Source of the DNA: Glandiceps talaboti
Lineage: Eukaryota > Hemichordata > Enteropneusta > Spengelidae
Assembly (NCBI RefSeq): GCF_964340395.1
Contig: NC_135566.1
Coordinates: 8,760,001-8,824,000, forward strand
Direction: 5' to 3'
Length of the DNA: 64,000 bases
In this document: piece by piece, positions 55,627 through 64,000 of the stretch
How positions within the stretch are numbered: position 1 is the stretch's first letter
Layout: each line of letters opens with the position of its first letter
Made by a program: the position numbers and the translations under genes
Notes under the pieces: model-generated
What the model was told of the DNA's origin: nothing
What the model saw: the letters and a program-made list of their open reading frames with translations, nothing else
The model's database searches: none

Positions 55627-58600
55627 TTGGTTGTAGTACTGTTCTGTTCTTGGATTTCTTATACCACAGACATAAAACAGTAGAGAGTACATTGTATGTT
55701 TAACCTGTACAGTTCTTACAGATATGAACATTGTTAAGACTCTGAAATAAAAATGAAGCCTTGCGGTATTTCCTTGTAGGTATTCCAAGGAGCACCTCAG
55801 GGAACAAGATTGTGTGTAGTGGCCACAAATGTAGCAGAAACATCACTTACCATTCCTGGTATCAAATATGTAGTAGACACTGGTAAGGTAAGTATAGAAA
55901 CATCACTTACCATTCCTGGTATCAAATATGTAGTAGACACTGGTAAGGTAAGTATAGAAACATCACTGGTATTAAATATGTAGTAAGGTAACTGTAAAAT
56001 GCTATTAGAAGTACCTAGAATTGTGCAACATGTACGTTTGAGTGTATGTTGTAAGATGTTTACACTTAGTGTGGTTACAGTGTGATATGATTTTTACCAG
56101 TTCAGTCGTACAGTTTCTAATTATTTGCCATAACAGGTGAAGAGAAGATACTATGATAAAGTTACTGGTGTGTCTGCATTTAGAATCACCTGGACTTCCA
56201 AGGCATCCGCCAATCAGAGAGCAGGACGTGCTGGACGTACTGAAGCTGGGCATTGCTATAGGTGAGTGGGTAATTGATAGGTGACTCATAACAAGTATCC
56301 ATGAAATTTTTATTATTGTTATTATTTATGTTTATTTCAGAAAAAAATATTCATGTACAGAGTGGAACATACTATAGAGGAAATTATGATAGAAGTAGTC
56401 CTCCATACAATCTGGGGATCTTTGTGACTTCTATAATGATTTTGAACAGTTCTCACTCCCCGATATCTACATTTCCCTTGCAGGTTATATTCATCAGCTG
56501 TGTTTGGTAATGACTTTGAACAGTTCTCACCCCCTGATATCTACATTTCCCTTGCAGGTTATATTCATCAGCTGTGTTTGGTAATGACTTTGAACAGTTC
56601 TACCCCCTGATATCTACATTTCCCTTGCAGGTTATATTCATCAGCTGTATTTGGTAATGACTTTGAACAGTTCTCATCCCCTGATATCTACATTTCCCTT
56701 GCAGGTTATATTCATCAGCTGTATTTGGTAATGACTTTGAACAGTTTTCACCTCCTGAAATCATCAGAAGACCAGTAGATGACCTTATTCTTCAAATGAA
56801 GGTATAATAGTTCATATTTCATAGATATACAAACTTGACTTTTATGAGATGAATTTTGGTAATGATGTAAAAAATAGCCCAAAGATACCTGGGCAGGCAT
56901 ATTTACCGTTCTGTCGGTGTCATTCAAAATGACTTAATCTACTTATCCTGTCCACAAATTGTCACACATTTTTTTATTCTATCTTATCCAGGACATGAAC
57001 ATTGACAAAGTGATAAATTTCCCATTTCCAACACCTCCAGAAATTGACAGTATGAAGGTAAGTAACTCAAATATTTGTATGGTTTTATTGCTAGTTTTCA
57101 TTTCAAAAACTGAAGTTAACCCTCCAAGTCAGAAACTGAGATAATGTTATGTTACAAAACACAGATTTAACCTTCAAATTTACATCAGAAATTTGATTTA
57201 GATCGTAGAGAGTGGTAACAGTGTACGCAATTTGAATATTAAGGACATGTACATCTGTATTCTTATTTTTCAACGTAGGCTGCAGAGAGATTGCTGGTAT
57301 CACTTGGAGCATTACAGGAATCACTCAAAAAAGGAAGTTTGAAAGATATCAAGAAAGGTATTTAATTTGCTAAGATGACATTAATGAGGGGTAGTCAAGT
57401 GTATGAGCATTGAAAAATAATCACAAATGTACATAGCAACCATGGATGCACCCATAGCAACAACCAAGCAACATGATCTTGTGTAAAGATGGGTGATGGG
57501 TAGGATTGACTCAGCAAAACTGAATAATGTGCTACAAATCAAACCCTCTGAAAAATGCTGTCAGTCATTGCCCAAACTGTACAGTTATGTTGTTACGCCA
57601 TTGTGCTATTTTATATAGCAGTATTAAACTAATCCAACATTGTCATATTTTATGTTTCCTATATTGTTACAGCTGAGTTCAGTAGCAGCATTACACCATT
57701 GGGTAGAGCCATGGCATGTTTCCCTGTAGCACCCCGCTATGCTAAGATGTTGGCACTGGGGAAACAACAGGATTGTCTACAGTTTGTCATTGCTGTTGTA
57801 GCCTCATTAACAGTACATGTAAGTAAATTCAACTTGTTTTATGGAAAATAAAGTTAATAATTTTTATACTGCACTGAAAATAGAGGGTTTATTGGTTAGT
57901 GTACAGCCATTCTTTCATGACAGAGGGACTGTGGTTAGTGTTTTGTCTGATGTGTTCTTTCAGTGTCCTTGATATACATTGAAATAACTTGATTTGACCA
58001 TTTGACCTTGAAGACTGAGGTCAAGGTGAAATGTACCAACCTAATCATTCACTGGCCTAAATGAATTCATGTTCAGCTTTCAAATGAATTATCAGTCATA
58101 TCTGAATATTTATTCATTGTTGGGAAACAATAACTTGAAAATATGTCACCCTTAAAATCTTCCCTTTGTGCATCTCCACGTTAATGTTAAACACACATTG
58201 TCACTTTTCAGGTATTGGTTTGATCCAAATCAAAACGGTCAAAATTACCATTACTTTCCCTAATTTTTCTTTGATATTACTGGCTCTGGTATAATTATGG
58301 TATTCTCCAATATTTTTCTTCATTCAGCCCAAAAATAATCATGACCTAAGGGTTGTCAAACTCGTCTATCGAGTCATAGTGACAAAGACCCCTTAGGTCA
58401 GTCATATTGAAAAATATTGGGGAATAACATCTAATTATACAACTGCATACCCAGCTCTTATTTTCACATATACACCTGCATTCAACCTCCAACCAGGTCA
58501 CATTGATCGGTTGTCAGGGGCAACATGATGTGTTTAATAATGCTGTTAATGTTATTTTTTCAATCAGGATGTTTTTGAAGAATATTTTAATCCTTCTAGT

Positions 58601-61600
58601 GAAGATGCTCAGCAGGTGAGGATATGATCATAACTATTGTCACTTACTGAATAAAAGGAAATGAACTGTTGGAGGAACGGCAGTCAAAATTTAAGTGTGC
58701 TTGCCAATAGAAATATGTATTGAAGTTATAATAGGAAGAACAGCTGATAACTGAATGAAGGAAAGATGGAAGGAAGGAATGAGGACATTATTCTCAATAT
58801 GTACAATTTATCTAAATTTGATATATACTAAATGTATATTGTACAAATATGATTTAGTTATGTCTTCTCAATCAAGACAGCAAACTTGTGATTTACTATC
58901 ACGTTATGTTGCTTTATTTCTCAACCACAGAAAGAAGTCGTACGTAAGACTGTAGCTAGGATATCTCATTATAAAAGGATGTGGGCTGGTCAGGTAAGTA
59001 CCAAGTATTTTATAGGTATGATTTCAACCTACACTAAGTGGATGAACAACTAAAACAGCCTCATAAGTACTAAGTATTCTGTAGGTATGATTTCAATCTA
59101 CACTAAACAGTTGAACAACTAAACATTTTTAAAGGTGATGTTATATGGTAAACTAAATACTTCAGTATTTTAATCACTCCTGAAAACTTTGACAGTCTTG
59201 GTATTTCATTATATCAGGGACTTCAGTTGAACAACTAAACTTTTTCAAAGGTGATGTTATGTGGTAAACTAAATATTTCAGTATTTTAGTCACTCCTGAA
59301 AACTTTGACAGTCTTGGTATTTCTCTATATCAGGGACTTCAGTATTTCTGTTATATCAAGGACGTACATATGTACTTATGTGATATCAGGGAAGTCTGCA
59401 CTTATGTTAAATCTGTACTTGTGTGTAAACTTGTCCTGTTGTGTTTTATATCAGGGAGAGTCACTGCTACTAGGAGATTTGATGGTTTTATTGAGTGCAG
59501 TGGGTGCCAGTGAGTTTGGAGGTTTGACACCTGCATTCTGTGGATCCCATGGTATGAGATACAAGGCTATGATTGAAATCAGACGATTAAGAAGACAACT
59601 GACTAATGCAGGTATGGATGTAGAGAGGTGAAATCTGATAGAGAGAATCTGGTCAGTTTCATTGTTGTTGATCTGTATGTGTTTGCATGTGGAAAATGGC
59701 TATTATAATGTGGTTGGCCCGGTACAGTGTAGGAAGCCACTTTTGCAAGTGTTCTATGCATAGACATGTAGAAGTTTTATGTTACTTATGATCTTGTTGT
59801 TCTCTCAGTAAAGATTTCTGTTAGAAAAATTTTTTGGATTAATATTACTATTGAACCCAACTGTTTGAATCCCATGATCTTTGATTAATACTAGAGTTCA
59901 GCCAAAATTCTGATCTTAATCTGGTATGCAGGTAAAGCCTTTAATAGTATAATGAATTCTAACTTCTAGATTTAACTGTTATTGATTGCAGTCAATGCTG
60001 TAGATTCTGAATGTGGTATATTTGTGGATCCCAAGATGAAGCCACCCTCACTATTACAGGTACAGAGTGACCAAGTCTTAAATTCTGGCAACACATCAAA
60101 ATCTATTTTCGAAACTCTTGTCAATTTCTAGTCTGGAGACAAATAAATTTCTACCCTCAAACTTGTAAATTTCTGTTTTCAAAACATGTCAATTTCTAGT
60201 CTGCAGAAAAGTCAATTTCTCCCCTCAAAACTTGTAAATTTCTGTTTTTGAAACTTTGTCAATTTCTAGTCTGGAGACAAATCAATTTCTACCCTCAAAA
60301 CTTGTAAATTTCTGTTTTTGAAACATGTCAATTTCTATTATATAATTTTGTCAATTTCTAGTCTCCAAAAAATGTCCCCATTAGATTTTTAAGAATTTAC
60401 TTCATCTTCAAATTTTCCTTCAGATCAAATTGTTAAGAGAGATTGCACTAGCAGGAATGGGTGACCACATTGCAAGGTATGGATTTTATCTAGTATATTT
60501 TTATCTAATCACTCAGTGTTTGATTTAGGTTCTAATGCTTTCATGAAAAATGTACTTCATTGTATTTCAACGTTGTACTTCTAGAGAAGATGAAAATAGT
60601 TATTTTATTGAGTCAACTACAGTAAGATATTATGCAAAAATATTTGTCCACTCCATTCAGCCATGGTAAAGACAAGCGACCTAAGGGGCCTTGTCATAAG
60701 TTGAAGACAAGACATGACAAACCCCTTAGGTCACTCATATTTTTCAGCAAGCACAGTATATGATAAATTGAAAAAAATAAAGCGATTGTGTACATTGTCA
60801 TGATGTAGTACTATCAGGGTATATATTCATATTTTGTGTTGAAATGTGTTCAAACAAGCTTGCCTATGTGATAATTAATATATAAAGTGACCCTGACAGC
60901 ATATATGTTACGTACATGTGATTATAGTTTAGTGTATAGAACTTGATTGTTGTTTATCCAAGTACAGTGGATTGACGTGATTGATTGAGTGATGTCATTT
61001 CGTAAAGACATCTCAAATTAGGATTTACACATTGCTTCTTGTATCATGTTTTACTGTATGCTATTATTTCTATATGTACAGGAAACTACCGACAGATGAA
61101 CAAACAAAGGGGACAAAAGGTGCTTATCAGGTAATGGCTGCCATTTCTATAAAAAAATGAAAAATTGAAAACCTTCTTTGATGTATTTTCCAACTTTTTA
61201 TCAGACCTTTACTTTTATCTGTCATGTGCAATATTTTATGTAGGACTGTAAATATTTATTGGGTTATTTATGTTTTCTCAGACAGTAATGTCCATTATGC
61301 TATTACATACCTTTATCATTGTGTTCACTTATAGTCTAGTGTCTATACAGTGTTGTTATCATTTACACCTCCACTCACAGTATAGTCAAAGTCGTTACTT
61401 TAGAAGTCCTGGGATGCACGAGATGCAATTTAAAATTCATCAACAGACACCCACAGTCATTAACACCATGTCTATCAATCACACAATTCTAACCAATAAC
61501 ACAGTCCCTCATAAAGTTAGTGTTTATTGGGGGGATTTGTGTAATGTCCAAATATAGTATAATTGTCAGCTAAGGATGCTGGAAGCTACTTATACACTAT

Positions 61601-63570
61601 TTATTGAGGGACTATGACCAGACATAGTTTAGTTAGAAACCACATTGGCATCCAGATTAAGTGAACATTACATTGCAGAATTTATCCATAAAGCCATCAA
61701 ACTGTTGTATTAACATTCATGTATTTGACATTAATTACAAGCTACAAAAAACATGATATGACATGATATCTGCAAACTAAGAAAAATTCACGATCAGAGA
61801 TGTTCCTACTGAGTTTACAGCAATAGTTTTAGTTTGTGGCTGTCAAAGGATGTCGATTGCTGATATGTTGTTGTAATAATGTTTCTGATTACACATTATC
61901 CTATGTTTATTTTCATCCATTGTCACTTGGCTAAATTTATCTTTTGTCCACTAGGCTGAAGGTCTTGAAGATCTTGTGTACATTCACCCCAACTCTATTC
62001 TATTCAAACATCTACCAGAGTTTGTTATTTACCAGGAAATCATAGAAACTGGAAAGCTCTACATGAGAGGTAGTAAAGTATGCATGTAACATTCATTTTG
62101 TTGTCTTGTTAGATTTGTGTACAGAGTGTTGGATATCATTTGATGTTGAATTACTTTCTTATGGTACTACATTACTTATATTTAAAAAATCTTGATTATC
62201 ATATATTATTTCTTTAAATATTGAAAAAAAATATATGCTGGTTTACTTCTATACACCACTAGAATATATCAGGGCTTTAGCATGCAGGGCTGGTAAGCAA
62301 GGACCGACAGGGTTGCAACGGGGCTATTACAGCAATGATGAATATCTGTGAAAGAAAGTGAATCCAGCAGGGCTGCCCTGAATGCAATTTATAGTTTCTA
62401 ATACAACATATATATGCATTTGTTGCCATTTTTGTGTGTGCTTGAACATAGAGGGCGCTGTCACAATTTTCTCGTAACCTTTGTCTGCATGGCGTATCTT
62501 TTATACACAGGTTTGACAGCCATTGAAGCTGATTGGTTACCAAGGTTACTACCCCACATGTGTACATTGTCCAGACCCCTTGATGACCCATCGCCAAGTT
62601 ACCACGACAACACAGGGACAGTACGTGGTCATATGACAAGTACATTTGGTAAGTTTAGCTGTAAGAATATACAAGTTTAAAATAAATGGAGATTTGTACG
62701 TTCAAATAATGTGCACACCTCACAAATCAAAGCTCCAACTCATTCTCAGTTAAAATCAAGAAAAAAATATCAGGTCATCGTACAAATTTGAAAAGAGGTC
62801 AAAATGTTATCAAAATGAAATCATTTAGAATCCAATATGACTGCTGAATATCCATGAGACATGAACAATTTGATGATTTCCAAGAAAACAAGCTCAAGAA
62901 ACCCTTAATTACTTTTATTATTTCTAAAAGGACATGAACAAACTTTCATATGGCAAAGTTTGGAGAAATTTGAAGAACTTTGATTTTCAAGGAAATTAGT
63001 CTTCAAGGCACATCCTTACATGGAGGATATTGTAACAAATGATTTGTTTTGTTGGTAGAAGTACCATCTATTACTAATCTTGAATACTGACTTTTTTTGT
63101 TTTGTTTTCAGGACGTAATTCCTGGCAAGTACCTGCCGTAGAACTAGAGTTTCCAACTGGACTAGAAAAATACAACTATTTTGCTAAGTATCTTTTGGAA
63201 GGAAAGGTACGTGAACATTCCTACACAGTGCTGGTACACAGACATCCGGATAAGAACTAGAACTAATACTAGTAGAAATACTTTCAGAATAACAAATAGT
63301 GGATATTAGGAACTCAAATCTAGTTGACCTTTGACTTTTAACCTCTAACATCTAAAAATCCATCATTCAGTCCTATATTCACCCTCGAGTAATGAAGGAT
63401 GTAACCCCATTGCTGATTGGTTAGTGAGCTCAGAATAAAAATAGCATGGGCAAAAAAAGTGTGTGTAGTAATACAAGTTCTATTGTTGTTCTACAGGTCA
63501 TACCATCACTTGGACAGTTTGTTCCATATCTACTATCAACACCAAGTACTATGATTAAAACATGGGCCAA
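47919..63570 (+). CDS. DHX37: DHX37, DEAH-box RNA helicase of the SSU processome (3' end beyond window)
   Basis: Twenty-eight exons join in consistent phase to 3293 nt, about 1097 residues. The orthologue in vertebrates is about 1150, so only the last 60 or so residues lie outside the window. The protein (yeast Dhr1) is a nucleolar 3'-5' helicase that unwinds U3 snoRNA from the pre-18S rRNA during small-subunit maturation and is stimulated by UTP14. All helicase motifs are intact: I GETGSGKT (278-285), Ia TEPRR (306-310), II DEAH (374-377), III SAT (410-412), [12 protein letters not shown] and [10 protein letters not shown] (667-674). Exon coordinates are in the four block entries. Exons 9, 12, 13, 15 and 28 have tandemly repeated splice junctions, which will confuse gene predictors. 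Confidence 0.96.
49855..50178 (+). mobile_element. tRNA-derived SINE
   Basis: The head resembles a tRNA gene promoter: box A-like TGGTTAGAGCTCAGGATT and box B-like GGGTTCGAATCTC, about 30 bp apart. An unrelated body of about 220 bp follows, then an A-rich tail (AACTAAAATTAAAAAAAAAA). The head does not fold into a complete tRNA. It is inserted in DHX37 intron 3. I could not define target-site duplications. Confidence 0.75.
50284..53367 (+). CDS. DHX37: DHX37 exons 4-9: RecA-like domain 1 and start of domain 2
   Basis: Exons are 50284-50432, 50824-50913, 51635-51731, 52186-52299, 52792-52977 and 53235-53367, encoding residues 250-505. Visible motifs are [106 protein letters not shown] and [20 protein letters not shown]. 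The catalytic residues for ATP binding and hydrolysis are all present. Confidence 0.96.
51150..51620 (+). repeat. 41-bp tandem array in DHX37 intron 5
   Basis: About 11 copies of GACAGCTAACTTTGATGACA, TCACTGACTCACATTGTAAA and A. Some early copies lack the ACTCACATT part. The array stops about 15 bp before the exon 6 acceptor and does not include exon sequence. Confidence 0.95.
53104..53240 (+). repeat. 61-62-bp array copying the DHX37 exon 9 acceptor
   Basis: The acceptor context TTATTAA.TCATCAG followed by exon-like (G/A)TACTAAA recurs with AG ending at 53111, 53172 and the genuine 53234. The linker shares TCACCATGATTGAC and ACATTTCTTATTAA. The upstream copies lead into an early stop, so only the last is productive. 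Confidence 0.8.
53737..53994 (+). repeat. Duplication of about 135 bp ending at the DHX37 exon 10 acceptor
   Basis: Two copies share AATTAGTATTCATATATGCT, AATTATATTGAGTATTCTAG, TTCAAATTTTATGCTAATGA and TGGCAGAATATTCATCAGCC. The second ends CTTGCATTATATTCAACAG at the genuine acceptor (53994). The first has a weaker equivalent, CTTGCACTGTATCAG. Confidence 0.75.
53995..56261 (+). CDS. DHX37: DHX37 exons 10-14: acidic insert and rest of RecA-like domain 2
   Basis: Exons are 53995-54079, 54304-54427, 54861-54947, 55780-55887 and 56137-56261, encoding residues 506-682. Exons 10-11 form the charged insert typical of this family ([16 protein letters not shown], then an Asp/Glu-rich run ending [10 protein letters not shown]). 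Exon 12 resumes the domain with [17 protein letters not shown], exon 13 carries motif V ([20 protein letters not shown]) and exon 14 motif VI ([20 protein letters not shown]). The donors of exons 12 and 13 are tandemly repeated downstream. Confidence 0.95.
54891..55440 (+). repeat. 94-102-bp array copying the DHX37 exon 12 donor, with G-rich linkers
   Basis: The exon end GTGTTACCACTGTACTCTTT, TTGGCACCAGATAGACAGGC and TAAA with its donor recurs. Donor-like sites begin at 54948 (genuine), 55042, 55144 (decayed GTATAA), 55238, 55333 and 55433 (GTGAGT, partial copy). The linkers are GGGGTGGGG runs (54957-54985, 55057-55081, 55158-55172, 55249-55268). Reading on into the intron reaches a stop within the second copy. 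Confidence 0.9.
55556..55623 (+). repeat. (GT)n microsatellite
   Basis: About 33 GT units with two early interruptions, in DHX37 intron 12, about 155 bp upstream of the exon 13 acceptor. Confidence 0.97.
55828..55987 (+). repeat. 60-bp duplication of the DHX37 exon 13 end and donor
   Basis: The segment from GAAACATCACTTACCATTCC through GTAGACACTGGTAAG/GTAAGT is repeated exactly 60 bp further on (donors at 55888 and 55948). A third, internally deleted copy ends GTAGTAAG/GTAACT (55988). The second donor has the same GTAAGTATAG context as the first. Confidence 0.95.
56408..56760 (+). repeat. 73-74-bp array copying the DHX37 exon 15 acceptor
   Basis: CTACATTTCCCTTGCAG followed by exon sequence GTTATATTCATCAGCTGT, TTTGGTAATGACTTTGAACA and GTTCTCACCCCCTGATAT occurs four times. 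AG ends at 56483, 56557, 56630 and 56704, preceded by one degenerate unit from about 56408. Only the last copy continues into the rest of exon 15 (CACCTCCTGAAATCATCAGA). Confidence 0.95.
56705..63570 (+). CDS. DHX37: DHX37 exons 15-28: winged-helix, ratchet and OB-type C-terminal region (partial)
   Basis: Exons are 56705-56801, 56992-57057, 57279-57357, 57673-57818, 58568-58615, 58931-58993, 59455-59611, 59992-60059, 60424-60476, 61082-61130, 61955-62069, 62511-62648, 63112-63206 and 63497-63570. Landmarks are [160 protein letters not shown] and [12 protein letters not shown]. The remaining C-terminus lies past 64000. Confidence 0.95.
58342..58400. mobile_element. Short palindromic element, copy 1
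   Basis: TGACCTAAGGG...CCCCTTAGGTCA with inverse inner words (GTTGTCAAACTC and GTGACAAAG), about 59 bp, in DHX37 intron 18. A related copy lies at 60677-60733. Confidence 0.65.
59107..59340 (+). repeat. 118-bp tandem duplication upstream of DHX37 exon 21
   Basis: Two copies share GTTGAACAACTAAAC, AAAGGTGATGTTATATGGTA, ACTAAATA.TTCAGTATTTTA, CACTCCTGAAAACTTTGACA and TATATCAGGGACTTCAG. The TATATCAGGGA word resembles the genuine exon 21 acceptor (TATATCAG/GGAGAG at 59454), so the duplication also multiplies an acceptor-like site. Confidence 0.85.
60090..60370 (+). repeat. CAATTTCTA minisatellite in DHX37 intron 22
   Basis: Units of about 65-75 bp with TGTCAATTTCTAGTCTGGAG, ACAAATCAATTTCTACCCTC and AAAACTTGTAAATTTCTGTT, about four copies with deletions. 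Confidence 0.85.
60677..60733. mobile_element. Short palindromic element, copy 2
   Basis: CGACCTAAGGGGCCTTGTCA...TGACAAACCCCTTAGGTCA, nearly perfect inverse arms around ACAAG-rich centre sequence, in DHX37 intron 23. It is the same family as 58342-58400. Confidence 0.65.
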
Positions 63571-64000
63571 GTAAGTATACATTTGTACTATGATCAAAAC
63601 ATGGGCCAAGTAAGTATACATTTGTACTATGATTAAAACATGGGCCAAGTAAGTATACATTTGTACTATGATTAAAACATGGGCCAAGTAAGTATACATT
63701 TGTACTATGATTAAAACATGGGCCAAGTAAGTATACATTTGTACTATGATTAAAACATGGGCCAAGTAAGTATACATTTGTACTATGATTAAAACATGGG
63801 CCAAGTAAGTATACATTTGTACTATGATCAAAACATGGGCCAAGTAAGTATACATTTGTACTATGATCAAAACATGGGCCAAGTAAGTATACATTTGTAC
63901 TATGATTAAAACATGGGCCAAGTAAGTATACATTTGTACTATGATTAAAACATGGGCCAAGTAAGTATACATTTGTACTATGATCAAAACATGGGCCAAG
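63541..64000 (+). repeat. 39-bp array copying the DHX37 exon 28 end and donor
   Basis: The unit GTAAGTATACATTTGTACTA followed by TGATTAAAACATGGGCCAA is repeated eleven times with an exact 39-bp period from 63571 to the window edge, with only a T/C change (GATTAAA or GATCAAA) between copies. The part TACTATGATTAAAACATGGG plus CCAA is the end of exon 28. Twelve GTAAGT-type donors result. The minus-strand 189-codon frame here is an artefact, since 39 is a multiple of three. Confidence 0.97.

Noticed and set aside
63430-63999. A 189-codon minus-strand frame repeating [13 protein letters not shown]
   Set aside because: It is the reverse complement of the 39-bp exon 28 donor array. The unit is a multiple of three with no stop in this frame, so the frame stays open by arithmetic.

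Overview
The window is nuclear DNA from an animal. It is AT-rich, gene density is low, genes are split by many GT-AG introns, and short tandem arrays and small non-autonomous transposons are everywhere. Two genes are full-scale orthologues of conserved animal proteins, and their exon structure and repeat types point to an invertebrate, probably marine. I cannot fix the phylum. One feature, minisatellites that overlap exon-intron junctions, is something I recall being reported for lancelets, but that recollection is unverified.

Layout. Positions 1-17000 hold no gene I can support, only degenerate repeat arrays, dispersed repeats, two copies of a palindromic MITE and a weak cluster of possible coding stretches at 15-16 kb. 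At 17.2-19.6 kb there is a plausible terminal exon of unknown identity and the first exon of a thioredoxin-fold (nucleoredoxin/tryparedoxin-like) gene, both on the minus strand. Positions 20-25.4 kb are gene-free, with a long pentanucleotide-type minisatellite. At 25.4-27.1 kb a two-exon minus-strand THAP zinc-finger gene has a second exon made largely of peptide repeats, and a 42-bp satellite-like array lies upstream of it. Positions 28.3-32.1 kb are gene-free and contain a foldback element.

The second half is two head-to-head genes. VPS53 (minus strand, 47551 back to 32096, 19 exons, about 841 residues) encodes the shared subunit of the GARP/EARP tethering complexes. DHX37 (plus strand, from 47919 to beyond the window, 28 exons seen, about 1097 residues) encodes the DEAH-box helicase of the small-subunit processome. 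Their start codons are only 367 bp apart, so they probably share a bidirectional promoter. A single-exon, very basic 144-residue reading frame lies antisense inside a VPS53 intron.

The most striking observation is that tandem arrays in both genes repeatedly span the splice junction itself, copying the end of an exon together with its donor or acceptor. I see this clearly at DHX37 exons 9, 12, 13, 15 and 28 and VPS53 exons 5 and 14, and weakly at DHX37 exon 10. The spliceosome therefore meets several near-identical splice sites. In one case (exon 13) the second donor would keep the frame and duplicate helicase motif V. Other notable points are an inverted copy of part of VPS53 exon 12 in the adjacent intron, a CRE-containing motif shared by two promoters, and a transposon carrying 150-bp internal repeats.
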